Assembly: GCF_029223865.1 (NCBI RefSeq)
Contig: NZ_CP119520.1
Span: forward strand, 5,828,001 to 5,892,000
Source of the DNA: Telluria mixta
Lineage (GTDB): Bacteria; Pseudomonadota; Gammaproteobacteria; Burkholderiales; Burkholderiaceae_D
Direction of reading: 5' to 3'
Length of the DNA stretch: 64,000 nucleotides
Below are positions 1 through 6,971 of this stretch, piece by piece; position 1 is the first letter of the stretch; every line of letters starts with the position of its first letter. Below the pieces are notes generated by a model, which was not told where the DNA came from, did no database searches, and saw only the letters and a list, made by a program, of their open reading frames with translations. Both the position numbers and the translations under genes were made by a program.

Positions 1-75
1 AACCCTTACACGCCGAAAGAAAGCCGTGTCAAATGGCCCGTGCTCGCAACTTGGCTACGCGAAAACGTTAGGTAG
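1..75 (+). CDS. 3' end of a possible small protein (partial)
   Basis: The first 24 codons of the window read open and end in TAG at 73-75, giving a C-terminus ending WLRENVR. The rest lies upstream of the window. I recognise no family. The composition (Trp, charged residues) and the following repeat resemble the small genes just downstream, so it may be another member of that set. It could also be a chance open frame. Confidence 0.25.
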   Translation, partial: NPYTPKESRVKWPVLATWLRENVR

Positions 76-120
76 CAGCCGAAAACAATCTCGCAGGCAC
101 AGCACCGCAGGGGCCGCTTT

Positions 121-217
121 AGGTCGACAACGGCCTGTCGTGATAGTCCATGAACTTTCCACGCGAACAAGCTGCTATCCTGGCAGAGCGCCCAAGAACG
201 GCCAAAGGCGGACGTTC
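121..217 (+). repeat. Degenerate copy 1 of a ~100-bp intergenic repeat
   Basis: This is the most diverged copy of an element seen again at 611-718 and 1122-1227. Shared blocks are the CTGTCGTGA core, a CTGCTATCCTG/CTGCTATGCTG block and the closing GGCCAA..GCGGACGTT block. Like the others it precedes a small same-strand gene (280-585). Confidence 0.45.
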
Positions 218-279
218 AGCACACATGGAACTGCTGTTCACCTATGGGAACTTCGACAATTTAAGTCCGCTGAAAAATG

Positions 280-585
280 ATGAAAGTGATCGATCACGAA
301 CCACGGTGGTGGTTTTTGCTGCAAGAAGATGGAAAACTTTTTCTCGACGCAAACTGCAATCACAGCTTTGTAGGCTATGATTTTTTAGTTCAACTCAGTT
401 CGGAAGAGCAGGAACGATATGCTCGGGAGGGAAGGACATTTATCAACCACCTAGCGACCGAGATACAGGACAGCGCGCCAGTTCTGACGATCAGCACTTC
501 TCGATTTAAGGGGCGCGACTTGTCAAAGATTTACTCCGACAAAGTAACACAGGCAATTGAGAACTGGCGAGCGAAAGTCTGGTGA
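280..585 (+). CDS. Small hypothetical protein, 101 aa
   Basis: The protein starts MKVIDHEPRWWFLL and is rich in aromatic and acidic residues (VGYDFLVQL, YAREGRTF). It has no signal peptide or membrane segment, so it is probably cytosolic. I recognise no family. Its size and acidity fit the loose class of immunity-type or orphan small proteins, but no toxin gene is visible next to it. ATG 280 was chosen; ATG 277 immediately before is equally possible and neither has a clear ribosome-binding site. Base composition is more AT-rich than the genes after 2.1 kb, suggesting foreign origin. It is flanked on both sides by copies of the same repeat. Confidence 0.6.
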   Translation: MKVIDHEPRWWFLLQEDGKLFLDANCNHSFVGYDFLVQLSSEEQERYAREGRTFINHLATEIQDSAPVLTISTSRFKGRDLSKIYSDKVTQAIENWRAKVW

Positions 586-610
586 AGCATAGCGCATCAA
601 TCTGCCCGCG

Positions 611-718
611 ATGACCTCTATGGTCGCCAGCAGATTGTCGTGACAGTAAGCGACTTTTCCAACTCGGCAACCTGCTATGCTGAGCCGAACGGCCGAGTTC
701 GGCCAAGAGCAGACGTTG
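611..718 (+). repeat. Copy 2 of the ~100-bp intergenic repeat
   Basis: Nearly identical to 1122-1227 over most of its length, including TGTCGTGACAGTAAGCGACTTTT, the CTCGGCAACCTGCTATGCTGAGCC block and a closing GGCCA..GCAGAC block. It contains a perfect 7-bp inverted repeat, GCCGAAC (684-690) and GTTCGGC (697-703), and the small dyad TGTC-GT-GACA. It lies between two unrelated small genes. Confidence 0.75.
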
Positions 719-750
719 AACTTAGTTAGCCAGAATTTTCGGAGAAACAC

Positions 751-1107
751 ATGCGGAGACCAGCGCATCCACCGGATTTGGAAGTCGAGCTGCGGCGTTT
801 TTTCACGGATGACGAAGCACTGAATCGACCGCTGCCTCAAGGTTGGCGTACCCCCAACGACTTCGGATTGCCGGGTGAATTAAACGACGGTATGTATATT
901 TTCAAAGGCAATCCGCCGGAACCCGGCGAGACGGCGTTGGCCGAACTTTGGTTGTTAGCGCCTGAGAGAAATTCAGGCCGTCTCTATGAAGGGTATAAGT
1001 TCATCCCGTGGCCTCTTGGAAAAATTGGCGAAGCAATTGTCCGCACCGTCGTCAATCCAGCCCTTCGTTCTGACGTTGATGCTGTCGATGTTTACAAGAA
1101 CGATTGA
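751..1107 (+). CDS. Small hypothetical protein, 118 aa
   Basis: A soluble protein with no recognisable domain. Visible segments include an acidic N-terminus, an FGLPGELNDGMY stretch and a YEGYKFIPWPLGKIG stretch. There is no signal peptide or membrane helix. ATG 751 follows a GGAGAAACAC sequence that can act as ribosome-binding site. It sits between two close copies of the ~100-bp repeat and is on the same strand as its small neighbours. Its function cannot be assigned; like its neighbours it may be accessory cargo. Confidence 0.55.
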   Translation: MRRPAHPPDLEVELRRFFTDDEALNRPLPQGWRTPNDFGLPGELNDGMYIFKGNPPEPGETALAELWLLAPERNSGRLYEGYKFIPWPLGKIGEAIVRTVVNPALRSDVDAVDVYKND

Positions 1108-1121
1108 CGGCCCTATTCGAC

Positions 1122-1227
1122 GACCGCTTTGGGTCGCCAGCAGACTGTCGTGACAGTAAGCGACTTTTTCAGCTCGGCAACCTGCTATGCTGAGCCAACG
1201 GCCGTGTTCGGCCAGAAGCAGACCTTC
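1122..1227 (+). repeat. Copy 3 of the ~100-bp intergenic repeat
   Basis: Matches 611-718 closely from GGTCGCCAGCAGA to GGCCA.AAGCAGAC with a few substitutions and a one-base gap. The central hairpin is imperfect here (GCCAAC against GTTCGGC). A weaker trace of the same start (GACCGTCCGCTTCGTGTCGATAGCAGCCAG) follows the next gene at about 1542-1575. Confidence 0.75.
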
Positions 1228-1262
1228 CAAGCGGACACAACAGCTCATCAGGACACCACAAC

Positions 1263-1544
1263 TTGAAGTATTACCTTTACTGCTCCGCAGGAAACACGGA
1301 AGGATTGGATGAGTACATAGCCTTCTTTGCGATTGCTGAAGATGGATATTGCTCTCGCTACCTCGAAATTCGGTCTGTGGGACACGCACTGAAGTACACC
1401 GAGGACAAGCCAGCAGATGAGTTTGGCGCGCTACCGGATGGACCTTGGGATGCGCTGGAGGCCGCCAAGCCCAAGTACGGGACACTCAACGAAATTTCGC
1501 ACCGGCTTTTTGACAGTGCTTGGGATGGAATCCAGGCCGGATGA
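1263..1544 (+). CDS. Small hypothetical protein, 93 aa, TTG start
   Basis: The reading frame opens with TTG 1263 and gives (M)KYYLYCSAGN; there is no ATG near the N-terminus, so TTG is the likely start. The body (EYIAFFAIAEDGYCSRYLEIR, HALKYTEDKPADEFGALPDGPWD) looks like a compact alpha/beta domain rather than noise. There is no signal peptide or membrane helix. I recognise no family with certainty; single-domain immunity-type proteins have similar size and composition. It is the third small gene in the repeat-linked series on the plus strand. Confidence 0.55.
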   Translation: MKYYLYCSAGNTEGLDEYIAFFAIAEDGYCSRYLEIRSVGHALKYTEDKPADEFGALPDGPWDALEAAKPKYGTLNEISHRLFDSAWDGIQAG

Positions 1545-1907
1545 CCGTCCGCTTCGTGTCGATAGCAGCCAGTCACAGCAGTCAGCAAACTTTTACCGAG
1601 GCAACACGTTTGATCGCTCTGTCGGCTGTAGAAGCCGCGAGTTGCCGACACCGGCGCGCCAAGGCAGGCAAAGTCGTCGAAACGCGCCGTGCGGGACAAC
1701 GTAATCTTGCCTTCCGGACTCCGTTCCTGGTTATAGCCCTTCATGTAGATGCACCACAGGTTAACCCGCCACCGCAGATTACCGAGCGGGCGTCGCGTTT
1801 CCTCGCGGCTGGACGCAAAGTGCGTGCAAGCTCATGGCTCGGAAGCTTGTTGCCCGGTTCCACCGGGACATCGAAAAAGGAGAATCCACGGTATTCGTTT
1901 GTCGTCA
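1545..1907. other. Intergenic stretch without a convincing gene
   Basis: Open frames exist on both strands but none has a start, composition or family pattern I can support. It may hold decayed coding sequence. It begins with a weak trace of the repeat that separates the small genes upstream. Confidence 0.4.
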
Positions 1908-1980
1908 GCAAAAAAAAGCCCGCACGAGGCGGGCTGAATCTATTTCCTTGGAGGAGATAGAGGAGACGATTCAGATTCTC
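1908..1980 (-). ncRNA. Candidate small RNA: C/U-rich hairpin plus intrinsic terminator
   Basis: Read on the minus strand, CTGAATC (1974-1968) pairs perfectly with GATTCAG (1940-1934), enclosing a 27-nt loop with CTCCTCTATCTCCTCC. This loop is complementary to ribosome-binding-site sequence. Directly after it comes a classic Rho-independent terminator: AGCCCGC/GCGGGCT (1935-1929 and 1923-1917) followed by eight T residues (1917-1910). A weak promoter can be placed upstream (TTGGAC at 2004-1999 and GAGAAT at 1980-1975, spacer 18). This two-hairpin design is typical of small regulatory RNAs with anti-Shine-Dalgarno loops. The alternative is the terminator of a decayed minus-strand gene. Confidence 0.45.
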
Positions 1981-2156
1981 CGGCAACCGAAGACATCAGT
2001 CCAATTGTCGTTTTAGATATCGGCGATTCGCGATATGAATAGCAGGGACGGGAACGAATTCGTGCTGCGTAACCCGAGGCACGCTCCAGGCATGCACCCG
2101 TTGATAATTAGTGATAATGTTGTGCAACCGATGACCATTTGCCAACACATCCGCCC

Positions 2157-3185
2157 ATGACCAGGCCCCGCCGCCCCACGATGACCGACATCGCCAAGCT
2201 GGCCGGCGTGTCGCAGTCGACGGTGTCGCTGGTGATCAACCATATGAGCGGGGCGAAGGTGTCGAAGGTGACGCGTGAGACCGTGCTGCGGATCGCGCGC
2301 GAGCTCGGCTACCCCGTCGACCGGCATGCGCACCTGGCTGCGGCCCAGACCCGCAACCTGATCGTGTATCTCACCGACGAGCTGACGACGAGTCCGCACG
2401 CGATGCAGACCATCGACGGTGCCAAGGATGCCGCCTGGGAGCACGACTGCCTCGTTGCCGTGTTCGCCACGCGCGGGGATCCTGAACTGGAGGCCGCGGT
2501 GTTCGCGCGCATGCTCGACCATCCGGCGCTGCTGGGCGTCATTTACTCCACCATCTTCACCCGCGCCGTGACGGTGCCGGCCGCGCTGGACGCCACGCCG
2601 ACCGTCCTGCTGAATTGCCACACGCGCGACAGGGGACGCGCATCGGTCGTGCCGAGCGAGCTGCTGGGCGGCTACACGGCAACCATGCACCTGATCGAGA
2701 ACGGCCACAGCCGCATCGGCTTCATCAACGGCGAACACTGGATCGAGGCGGCGGCCGAGCGCCTGAAGGGGTATCGCCAGGCGCTGTCGACGGCCGACAT
2801 CCCGTTCGATCCCGTCCTCGTGCGTGCCGGCGACTGGCAGGTGGCGGCCGGGTACGACCACGCGTTGTCCCTGCTCGACCTGCCGCAACGGCCGACCGCA
2901 TTGTTCTGTGCCAATGACCTGATGGCGATCGGCGCGCTGGACGCGGCCCGGGAACGCAACCTGCTGGTGCCGCGCGACCTGTCCGTGGTCGGTTATGACG
3001 ATCAGGATATCGCGCGCTACACTCACCCGCCGCTGACCACAGTGTTGTTACCAAACTACGAAATGGGCCGCTGGGCGGCCGATTCCCTCATCGCGCAAGT
3101 GCGCGCGAACCAGTCCTCCAAGGCCATCATCAAGATGGAATGCCCTCTGGTGGCACGCGATTCCGTGGCCTCGCCAAGGCTGTAA
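2157..3185 (+). CDS. LacI-family transcriptional regulator
   Basis: A one-component repressor of about 342 aa. The N-terminal helix-turn-helix (TDIAKLAGVSQSTVSLVINH) is the LacI signature, followed by a periplasmic-binding-protein-like sugar-sensing domain (NLIVYLTDEL, HLIENGHSRIGFINGE, RPTALFCANDLMAIGAL, DLSVVGYDDQDIARY near the end). Start choice is uncertain: TTG 2139, ATG 2157 and ATG 2181 are in frame and none has a clear ribosome-binding site. It lies 94 bp upstream of a TonB-dependent receptor and GH43 on the same strand, so it most likely controls that sugar-uptake module in response to a plant-derived sugar. The effector is not deducible. Confidence 0.93.
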   Translation: MTRPRRPTMTDIAKLAGVSQSTVSLVINHMSGAKVSKVTRETVLRIARELGYPVDRHAHLAAAQTRNLIVYLTDELTTSPHAMQTIDGAKDAAWEHDCLVAVFATRGDPELEAAVFARMLDHPALLGVIYSTIFTRAVTVPAALDATPTVLLNCHTRDRGRASVVPSELLGGYTATMHLIENGHSRIGFINGEHWIEAAAERLKGYRQALSTADIPFDPVLVRAGDWQVAAGYDHALSLLDLPQRPTALFCANDLMAIGALDAARERNLLVPRDLSVVGYDDQDIARYTHPPLTTVLLPNYEMGRWAADSLIAQVRANQSSKAIIKMECPLVARDSVASPRL

Positions 3186-3197
3186 AACCGCTCAAAA

Positions 3198-3205
3198 AAC
3201 CGGTT
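3198..3205. promoter_or_regulatory. Possible LacI-type half-palindromic operator (AACCGGTT)
   Basis: A perfect 8-bp palindrome with the central CG typical of LacI-family operators lies 75 bp before the receptor start and just after the LacI gene. It is short, and the flanks are only weakly symmetrical, so this is a suggestion. Confidence 0.3.
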
Positions 3206-3279
3206 CAAGCGTGCGTCGGTCCGCCGACTTTTGCGTTAGCTTCCTGATAAAACTTATTACTAATAAACGGGAGATACGC

Positions 3280-6006
3280 ATGACTACGTTCCAGCTCCGG
3301 CCCGTGTCCGCGGCCATCCTTGCGCTGCTCGCCCACACTGCCGCCGCGCAAACCACCGACCCACAACCCACGCAAGTCCAGCAAGTCACCGTCACCGGCC
3401 TGCGCAGCAGTATCCGCAGCGCCGAGGCGATCAAGCGCGACTCCGTGCAGGTCGTCGACTCCATCAACGCGGAAGACATCGGCAAATTCCCGGACCGCGC
3501 CGCGGGCGACGCCCTGCAGCGCATCGCCGGCGTGCAGGTCGGCCGCGACCGCGGCGAGACGAGCCAGGTCATCATCCGCGGCCTGCCCGACGTCGTGACG
3601 ACGTTGAACGGCATGGAGTACTTCACGGGGAACGGCCGGCGGCTGCAGTACCAGGACCTGCCGGTGCAGTCGATCGGCGGCCTGGACGTGTACAAGACGG
3701 CGACGCCGAACCAGCTCGAAGGCGGCATCGCGGGCGGCATCGACGTCCGGCTGCGCCAGCCGTTCGACCTGAAGGGCCTCAACGTGACGGGTTACGTGGA
3801 AGACCGCCGCCAGAAGGTGACCGGATCCGACGCGACGTCGACGAAGAACAACCCGGGCGCCGGCTTCTCGGCCAGTAACCGCTGGAACACGAGCTACGGC
3901 GAGATCGGCGCGCTGGTCGACGTGGCGTTCAACCGCGAGCACTGGGGCTATCCCGTGCAGTGGGTCGACCGGCCCGACCGCGTGCACTCCATAGACTCCA
4001 ACGGCGTGGGCACGCGCCTGGGCGACGGCCCGCTCGCGCCGTTGACGCCGGGCGCGCGCCTGGGTGAGCTGCCGAACGTGGGCGGCATCTACAACGCGGG
4101 CGACCGCGACCGCGGCAGCATCCACGGCGCCCTGCAGTGGAAGGTCAACCCGACGCTGGAAGCGAACGTGCAATACCTCGGCACGGGCTACCGCGCGCGC
4201 AGCGAAGTCGATTACATCCTCGCCATCACGACGTGGACCCCACGGTTGACCAACGTGCAGCTGGCCCCGCAGGGGGCGTACTGCAACACGCCGGAAGGCG
4301 TCGTGTGCCCGATCCAGTCCGCGTACGCGCAAGCCGCGCAGTTCGGCGGACCGTACGACTGGGATCCGTACATGGCCACGTCGACGTGGGGCGTGAAGGA
4401 GCACACGACGTCGCACTTCCTGAACCTGGGCCTGAACTACCGCGAGGGCCCGTGGAAGGCGAGTTCCAACTTCGGCTGGACCAAGTCCACGTTCGTGAAC
4501 GACACGGTGATCGTCGACCAGCAGATCCCCGGCGCCAGCGTCAACGTCTACACGTACGGCGCGGACGGCCACGGGGGCTACAACAGCGTGAGCACGCCCA
4601 CGAGCCCGAACGCGCTGCGCGATCCGCGCGCATTCGTGCTGCGCGGGATGGTGCAGAACTGGGGCATCTCGAAGGGCGAGCAGGTGCAATGGCGCGGCGA
4701 TGCGTCGTACCGCCTCGGCGACGGCTTCTTTTCCGGTATCGACGCCGGCCTGCGCCTGTCGAACCACCTGGCCAGCTTCCACGGCGCGGAAGGCCACAGC
4801 GACATCGCGGGGGCGGTGCGCGCGAATCCGGTCGACGCATTCGGCCCCGGTTTCGAAGCGCTGGTGCCGGGCATCGACCGGCTGGGCGGCCCGTGGCTGA
4901 CGCCATCGCGCGACTTCCTGATCGACCAGGCCGACACCGTGCGTGCCTTCTATGGCGCGTCGCCGGGCCGCGTGGCGGACGACCCCACCCGCACGTTCGA
5001 GCAGCGCGAGAGCACGAACACCGTGTATCTCGCCGCGCGCTGGAAGACGAAGGCGGGCGACGTCGACCTGTCCGGCACGGTGGGCGGACGCTATGTCCAC
5101 GTGGCGCGCAACCTGAACGGCAACAGCCGCATCGGCGACGTCGTGTCGCCGATCGCCGTCAGCTCGACGGAAAACAACTTCCTGCCCAGCTTCGCGGCCG
5201 TCGTCGGCTGGCGCGAGAACCTGCAGTCGCACCTTTCCGTCGGCAAGACGATCACCCGGCCGGATTTCGCGTCGCTGAATCCGGCACTGTCGCTCATCCC
5301 GCCAACCGTCAACGCGCCCGGCACCGGCTCGGCCGGCAACCCCAATTTGCGGCCGACGCGCTCCGTGAACACGGACGCGACGCTCGAATACTACTTCCCG
5401 AAAAACGGCTACGCGCAGGTCGCGCTGTTCCACCGCGATATCGACGGCTACCTGCAGAACATGGAGTCGAGCGAAGTCATCGGCGGGCAGAACTATCGCG
5501 TGACGCGTCCGCAAAATTCCGGCAAGGGCACCCTGCGCGGCGCGGAATTCGGCATCCAGAAGTTCTTCGACTTCCTGCCCGGCCCGTGGAGCAATTTCGG
5601 CGCCCAGTTCAACTACACGTGGATCGACGGCGACAACCAGACGCTCGTCTCGCCCACGAGCACGGAATACCGCACGACGGCGCTGACGAACGTCGCGAAG
5701 AAGAACTACAACTTCGCGCTGCTGTATGAAGGGAACGGCATCACGGGACGCCTGACCGCGACGCACCGCGGCAACTACGTCGAGCAGATCGCCGAGCCGC
5801 GCTTCTTCCAGGACCGCATCGTCAAGGCCAGCACGTACGTCGACCTGAGCGTGTCGTATGCGCTGAACAAGAACCTGTCGCTGCAATTCGACGCGATCAA
5901 CCTGACGCACGAGAAGTACGAAAGCTATCTCGGCTCCGAGATCCGTCCGCGCGACATCCGCTACAACCCGACCACGTACGGCCTCGGGCTGCGCTTCTCG
6001 CTGTGA
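3280..6006 (+). CDS. TonB-dependent outer-membrane receptor (carbohydrate type)
   Basis: A 908-aa outer-membrane importer. A signal peptide ends near AHTAAAQ; the plug domain carries QVTVTGLRSSI, DSINAEDIGKFPD, ALQRIAGVQV and IIRGLPDVVTTLNGMEY. This is the pattern of the TonB-dependent receptor subfamily common in Xanthomonas and Caulobacter for plant oligosaccharide uptake. A 22-strand barrel follows, ending in the aromatic LGLRFSL. ATG 3280 was chosen because a GGGAGA ribosome-binding site precedes it and the signal peptide starts there; the frame is open further upstream. Its stop overlaps the GTG start of the GH43 gene, indicating translational coupling. It probably imports arabino- or xylo-oligosaccharides. 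Confidence 0.94.
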   Translation: MTTFQLRPVSAAILALLAHTAAAQTTDPQPTQVQQVTVTGLRSSIRSAEAIKRDSVQVVDSINAEDIGKFPDRAAGDALQRIAGVQVGRDRGETSQVIIRGLPDVVTTLNGMEYFTGNGRRLQYQDLPVQSIGGLDVYKTATPNQLEGGIAGGIDVRLRQPFDLKGLNVTGYVEDRRQKVTGSDATSTKNNPGAGFSASNRWNTSYGEIGALVDVAFNREHWGYPVQWVDRPDRVHSIDSNGVGTRLGDGPLAPLTPGARLGELPNVGGIYNAGDRDRGSIHGALQWKVNPTLEANVQYLGTGYRARSEVDYILAITTWTPRLTNVQLAPQGAYCNTPEGVVCPIQSAYAQAAQFGGPYDWDPYMATSTWGVKEHTTSHFLNLGLNYREGPWKASSNFGWTKSTFVNDTVIVDQQIPGASVNVYTYGADGHGGYNSVSTPTSPNALRDPRAFVLRGMVQNWGISKGEQVQWRGDASYRLGDGFFSGIDAGLRLSNHLASFHGAEGHSDIAGAVRANPVDAFGPGFEALVPGIDRLGGPWLTPSRDFLIDQADTVRAFYGASPGRVADDPTRTFEQRESTNTVYLAARWKTKAGDVDLSGTVGGRYVHVARNLNGNSRIGDVVSPIAVSSTENNFLPSFAAVVGWRENLQSHLSVGKTITRPDFASLNPALSLIPPTVNAPGTGSAGNPNLRPTRSVNTDATLEYYFPKNGYAQVALFHRDIDGYLQNMESSEVIGGQNYRVTRPQNSGKGTLRGAEFGIQKFFDFLPGPWSNFGAQFNYTWIDGDNQTLVSPTSTEYRTTALTNVAKKNYNFALLYEGNGITGRLTATHRGNYVEQIAEPRFFQDRIVKASTYVDLSVSYALNKNLSLQFDAINLTHEKYESYLGSEIRPRDIRYNPTTYGLGLRFSL

Positions 6007-6971
6007 GCCCGACGATGGCGAAGACGTATCGCAACCCGGTGTACCCGGACGTGTTCGCGGACCCGTTCGTGCTGCGCCACGACGGCGTGTATTACGCGTA
6101 CGGCACGGGGCCGGGCGGCGCGGACGGGCGGCAGGTGCCCGTGCTGCGCTCGGCCGACCTCGTCGACTGGGAGCCGCTGGGCCACGCGCTGCTGCCGATC
6201 GGCGAGTCGCACTACTGGGCGCCGGAAGTGGCGAGCCACGGGGGCCGCTTCTACATGTACTACTCGGCCGGGTCGGCACCGGAGGGCACGGACCAGAAAC
6301 TGCGCGTGGCCGTTGCCGATCACCCGGCCGGCCCGTTCGCCGACAGCGGCAAGCTGCTCGTGCCCGATCAACCGTTCGCCATCGATGCGCATCCGTTCCG
6401 GGCAGGGGACGGCCAGTGGTACCTGTTCTACTGCACCGATTTCCTGGAACTGGAGGGCGAGTACCGCGTCGGCACGGGCATCGTCGTCGACCGGCTCGTC
6501 GACATGACGACGCTGGCGGGGGAGCCGCATGTCGTCGTCCGCCCGCACGAGGACTGGCACGTGTTCCGCAAGGGCCGCACGATGTACGGGGGCGTCTACG
6601 ACTGGCACACGGTGGAGGGCGCGGCCGTGCTGCAGCATGACGGGCGCTTCTACTGTTTCTACAGCGGCGGGGCGTGGGAGCGCGACAATTATGGCGTCAG
6701 CTGGGTCGTCGCCGACGATCCGCTGGGGCCGTACACGCGCCCGGAAGGCGGGCACGAGGCGCTGCTCATGCGCACGCCGAAGGGCGGGGACCTGCTTGGG
6801 CCGGGCCACAATTCGTTCACCACGGGGCCGGACGGGACATCCACGTGGATCGTGTACCACGCGTGGGACCTCGCGCAGACGGCGCGGCGCATGTGCATCG
6901 ACCGGATCGACTGGGTCGACGGCAAGCCGTCCACGCCGGGGCCGACGTGGACGGACCAGCCGGCGCCCTGA
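6003..6971 (+). CDS. Glycoside hydrolase family 43 (cytoplasmic arabinofuranosidase/xylosidase type)
   Basis: A 322-aa five-bladed propeller enzyme. The expected inverting triad can be read as Asp20 (VFADPFV, base), Asp128 (FAIDAHPF, pKa modulator) and Glu205 (WHTVEGAAV, acid). Family 43 enzymes release arabinose or xylose from plant polysaccharides. There is no signal peptide, so it acts on imported oligosaccharides. GTG 6003 overlaps the TGA of the receptor gene; ATG 6015 is an alternative. The exact substrate cannot be read from sequence; arabinan or arabinoxylan fragments are likely from the family and the LacI-receptor context. Confidence 0.9.
   Translation: MSPTMAKTYRNPVYPDVFADPFVLRHDGVYYAYGTGPGGADGRQVPVLRSADLVDWEPLGHALLPIGESHYWAPEVASHGGRFYMYYSAGSAPEGTDQKLRVAVADHPAGPFADSGKLLVPDQPFAIDAHPFRAGDGQWYLFYCTDFLELEGEYRVGTGIVVDRLVDMTTLAGEPHVVVRPHEDWHVFRKGRTMYGGVYDWHTVEGAAVLQHDGRFYCFYSGGAWERDNYGVSWVVADDPLGPYTRPEGGHEALLMRTPKGGDLLGPGHNSFTTGPDGTSTWIVYHAWDLAQTARRMCIDRIDWVDGKPSTPGPTWTDQPAP

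Noticed and set aside
280..1544. Toxin-antitoxin or toxin-immunity system
   Set aside because: The small proteins resemble immunity proteins only in size and acidity; no toxin domain is visible in the window.
1..1575. Integron cassette array with attC sites
   Set aside because: Small genes with repeats between them fit the picture, but the repeats lack the GTTRRRY/RYYYAAC core sites and the long imperfect palindrome of attC. No integrase is in the window.
1358..1986. Two overlapping minus-strand frames (peptides starting MKGYNQERSPEG and ending GGGLTCGAST)
   Set aside because: Possibly decayed coding sequence, but I could not assign a family or see a continuous gene, and the region overlaps a better plus-strand gene and the small-RNA candidate.
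2119..2128. GTTGTGCAAC as an autoregulatory LacI operator
   Set aside because: Only 4-bp arms with a non-symmetric centre; too weak to report as a site.
3205..6279. Very long open frame (over 1000 codons) on the minus strand across the receptor gene
   Set aside because: It is antisense to a clear TonB-dependent receptor and rich in Arg, Ala and Val as expected from mirrored high-GC codons; no family pattern.
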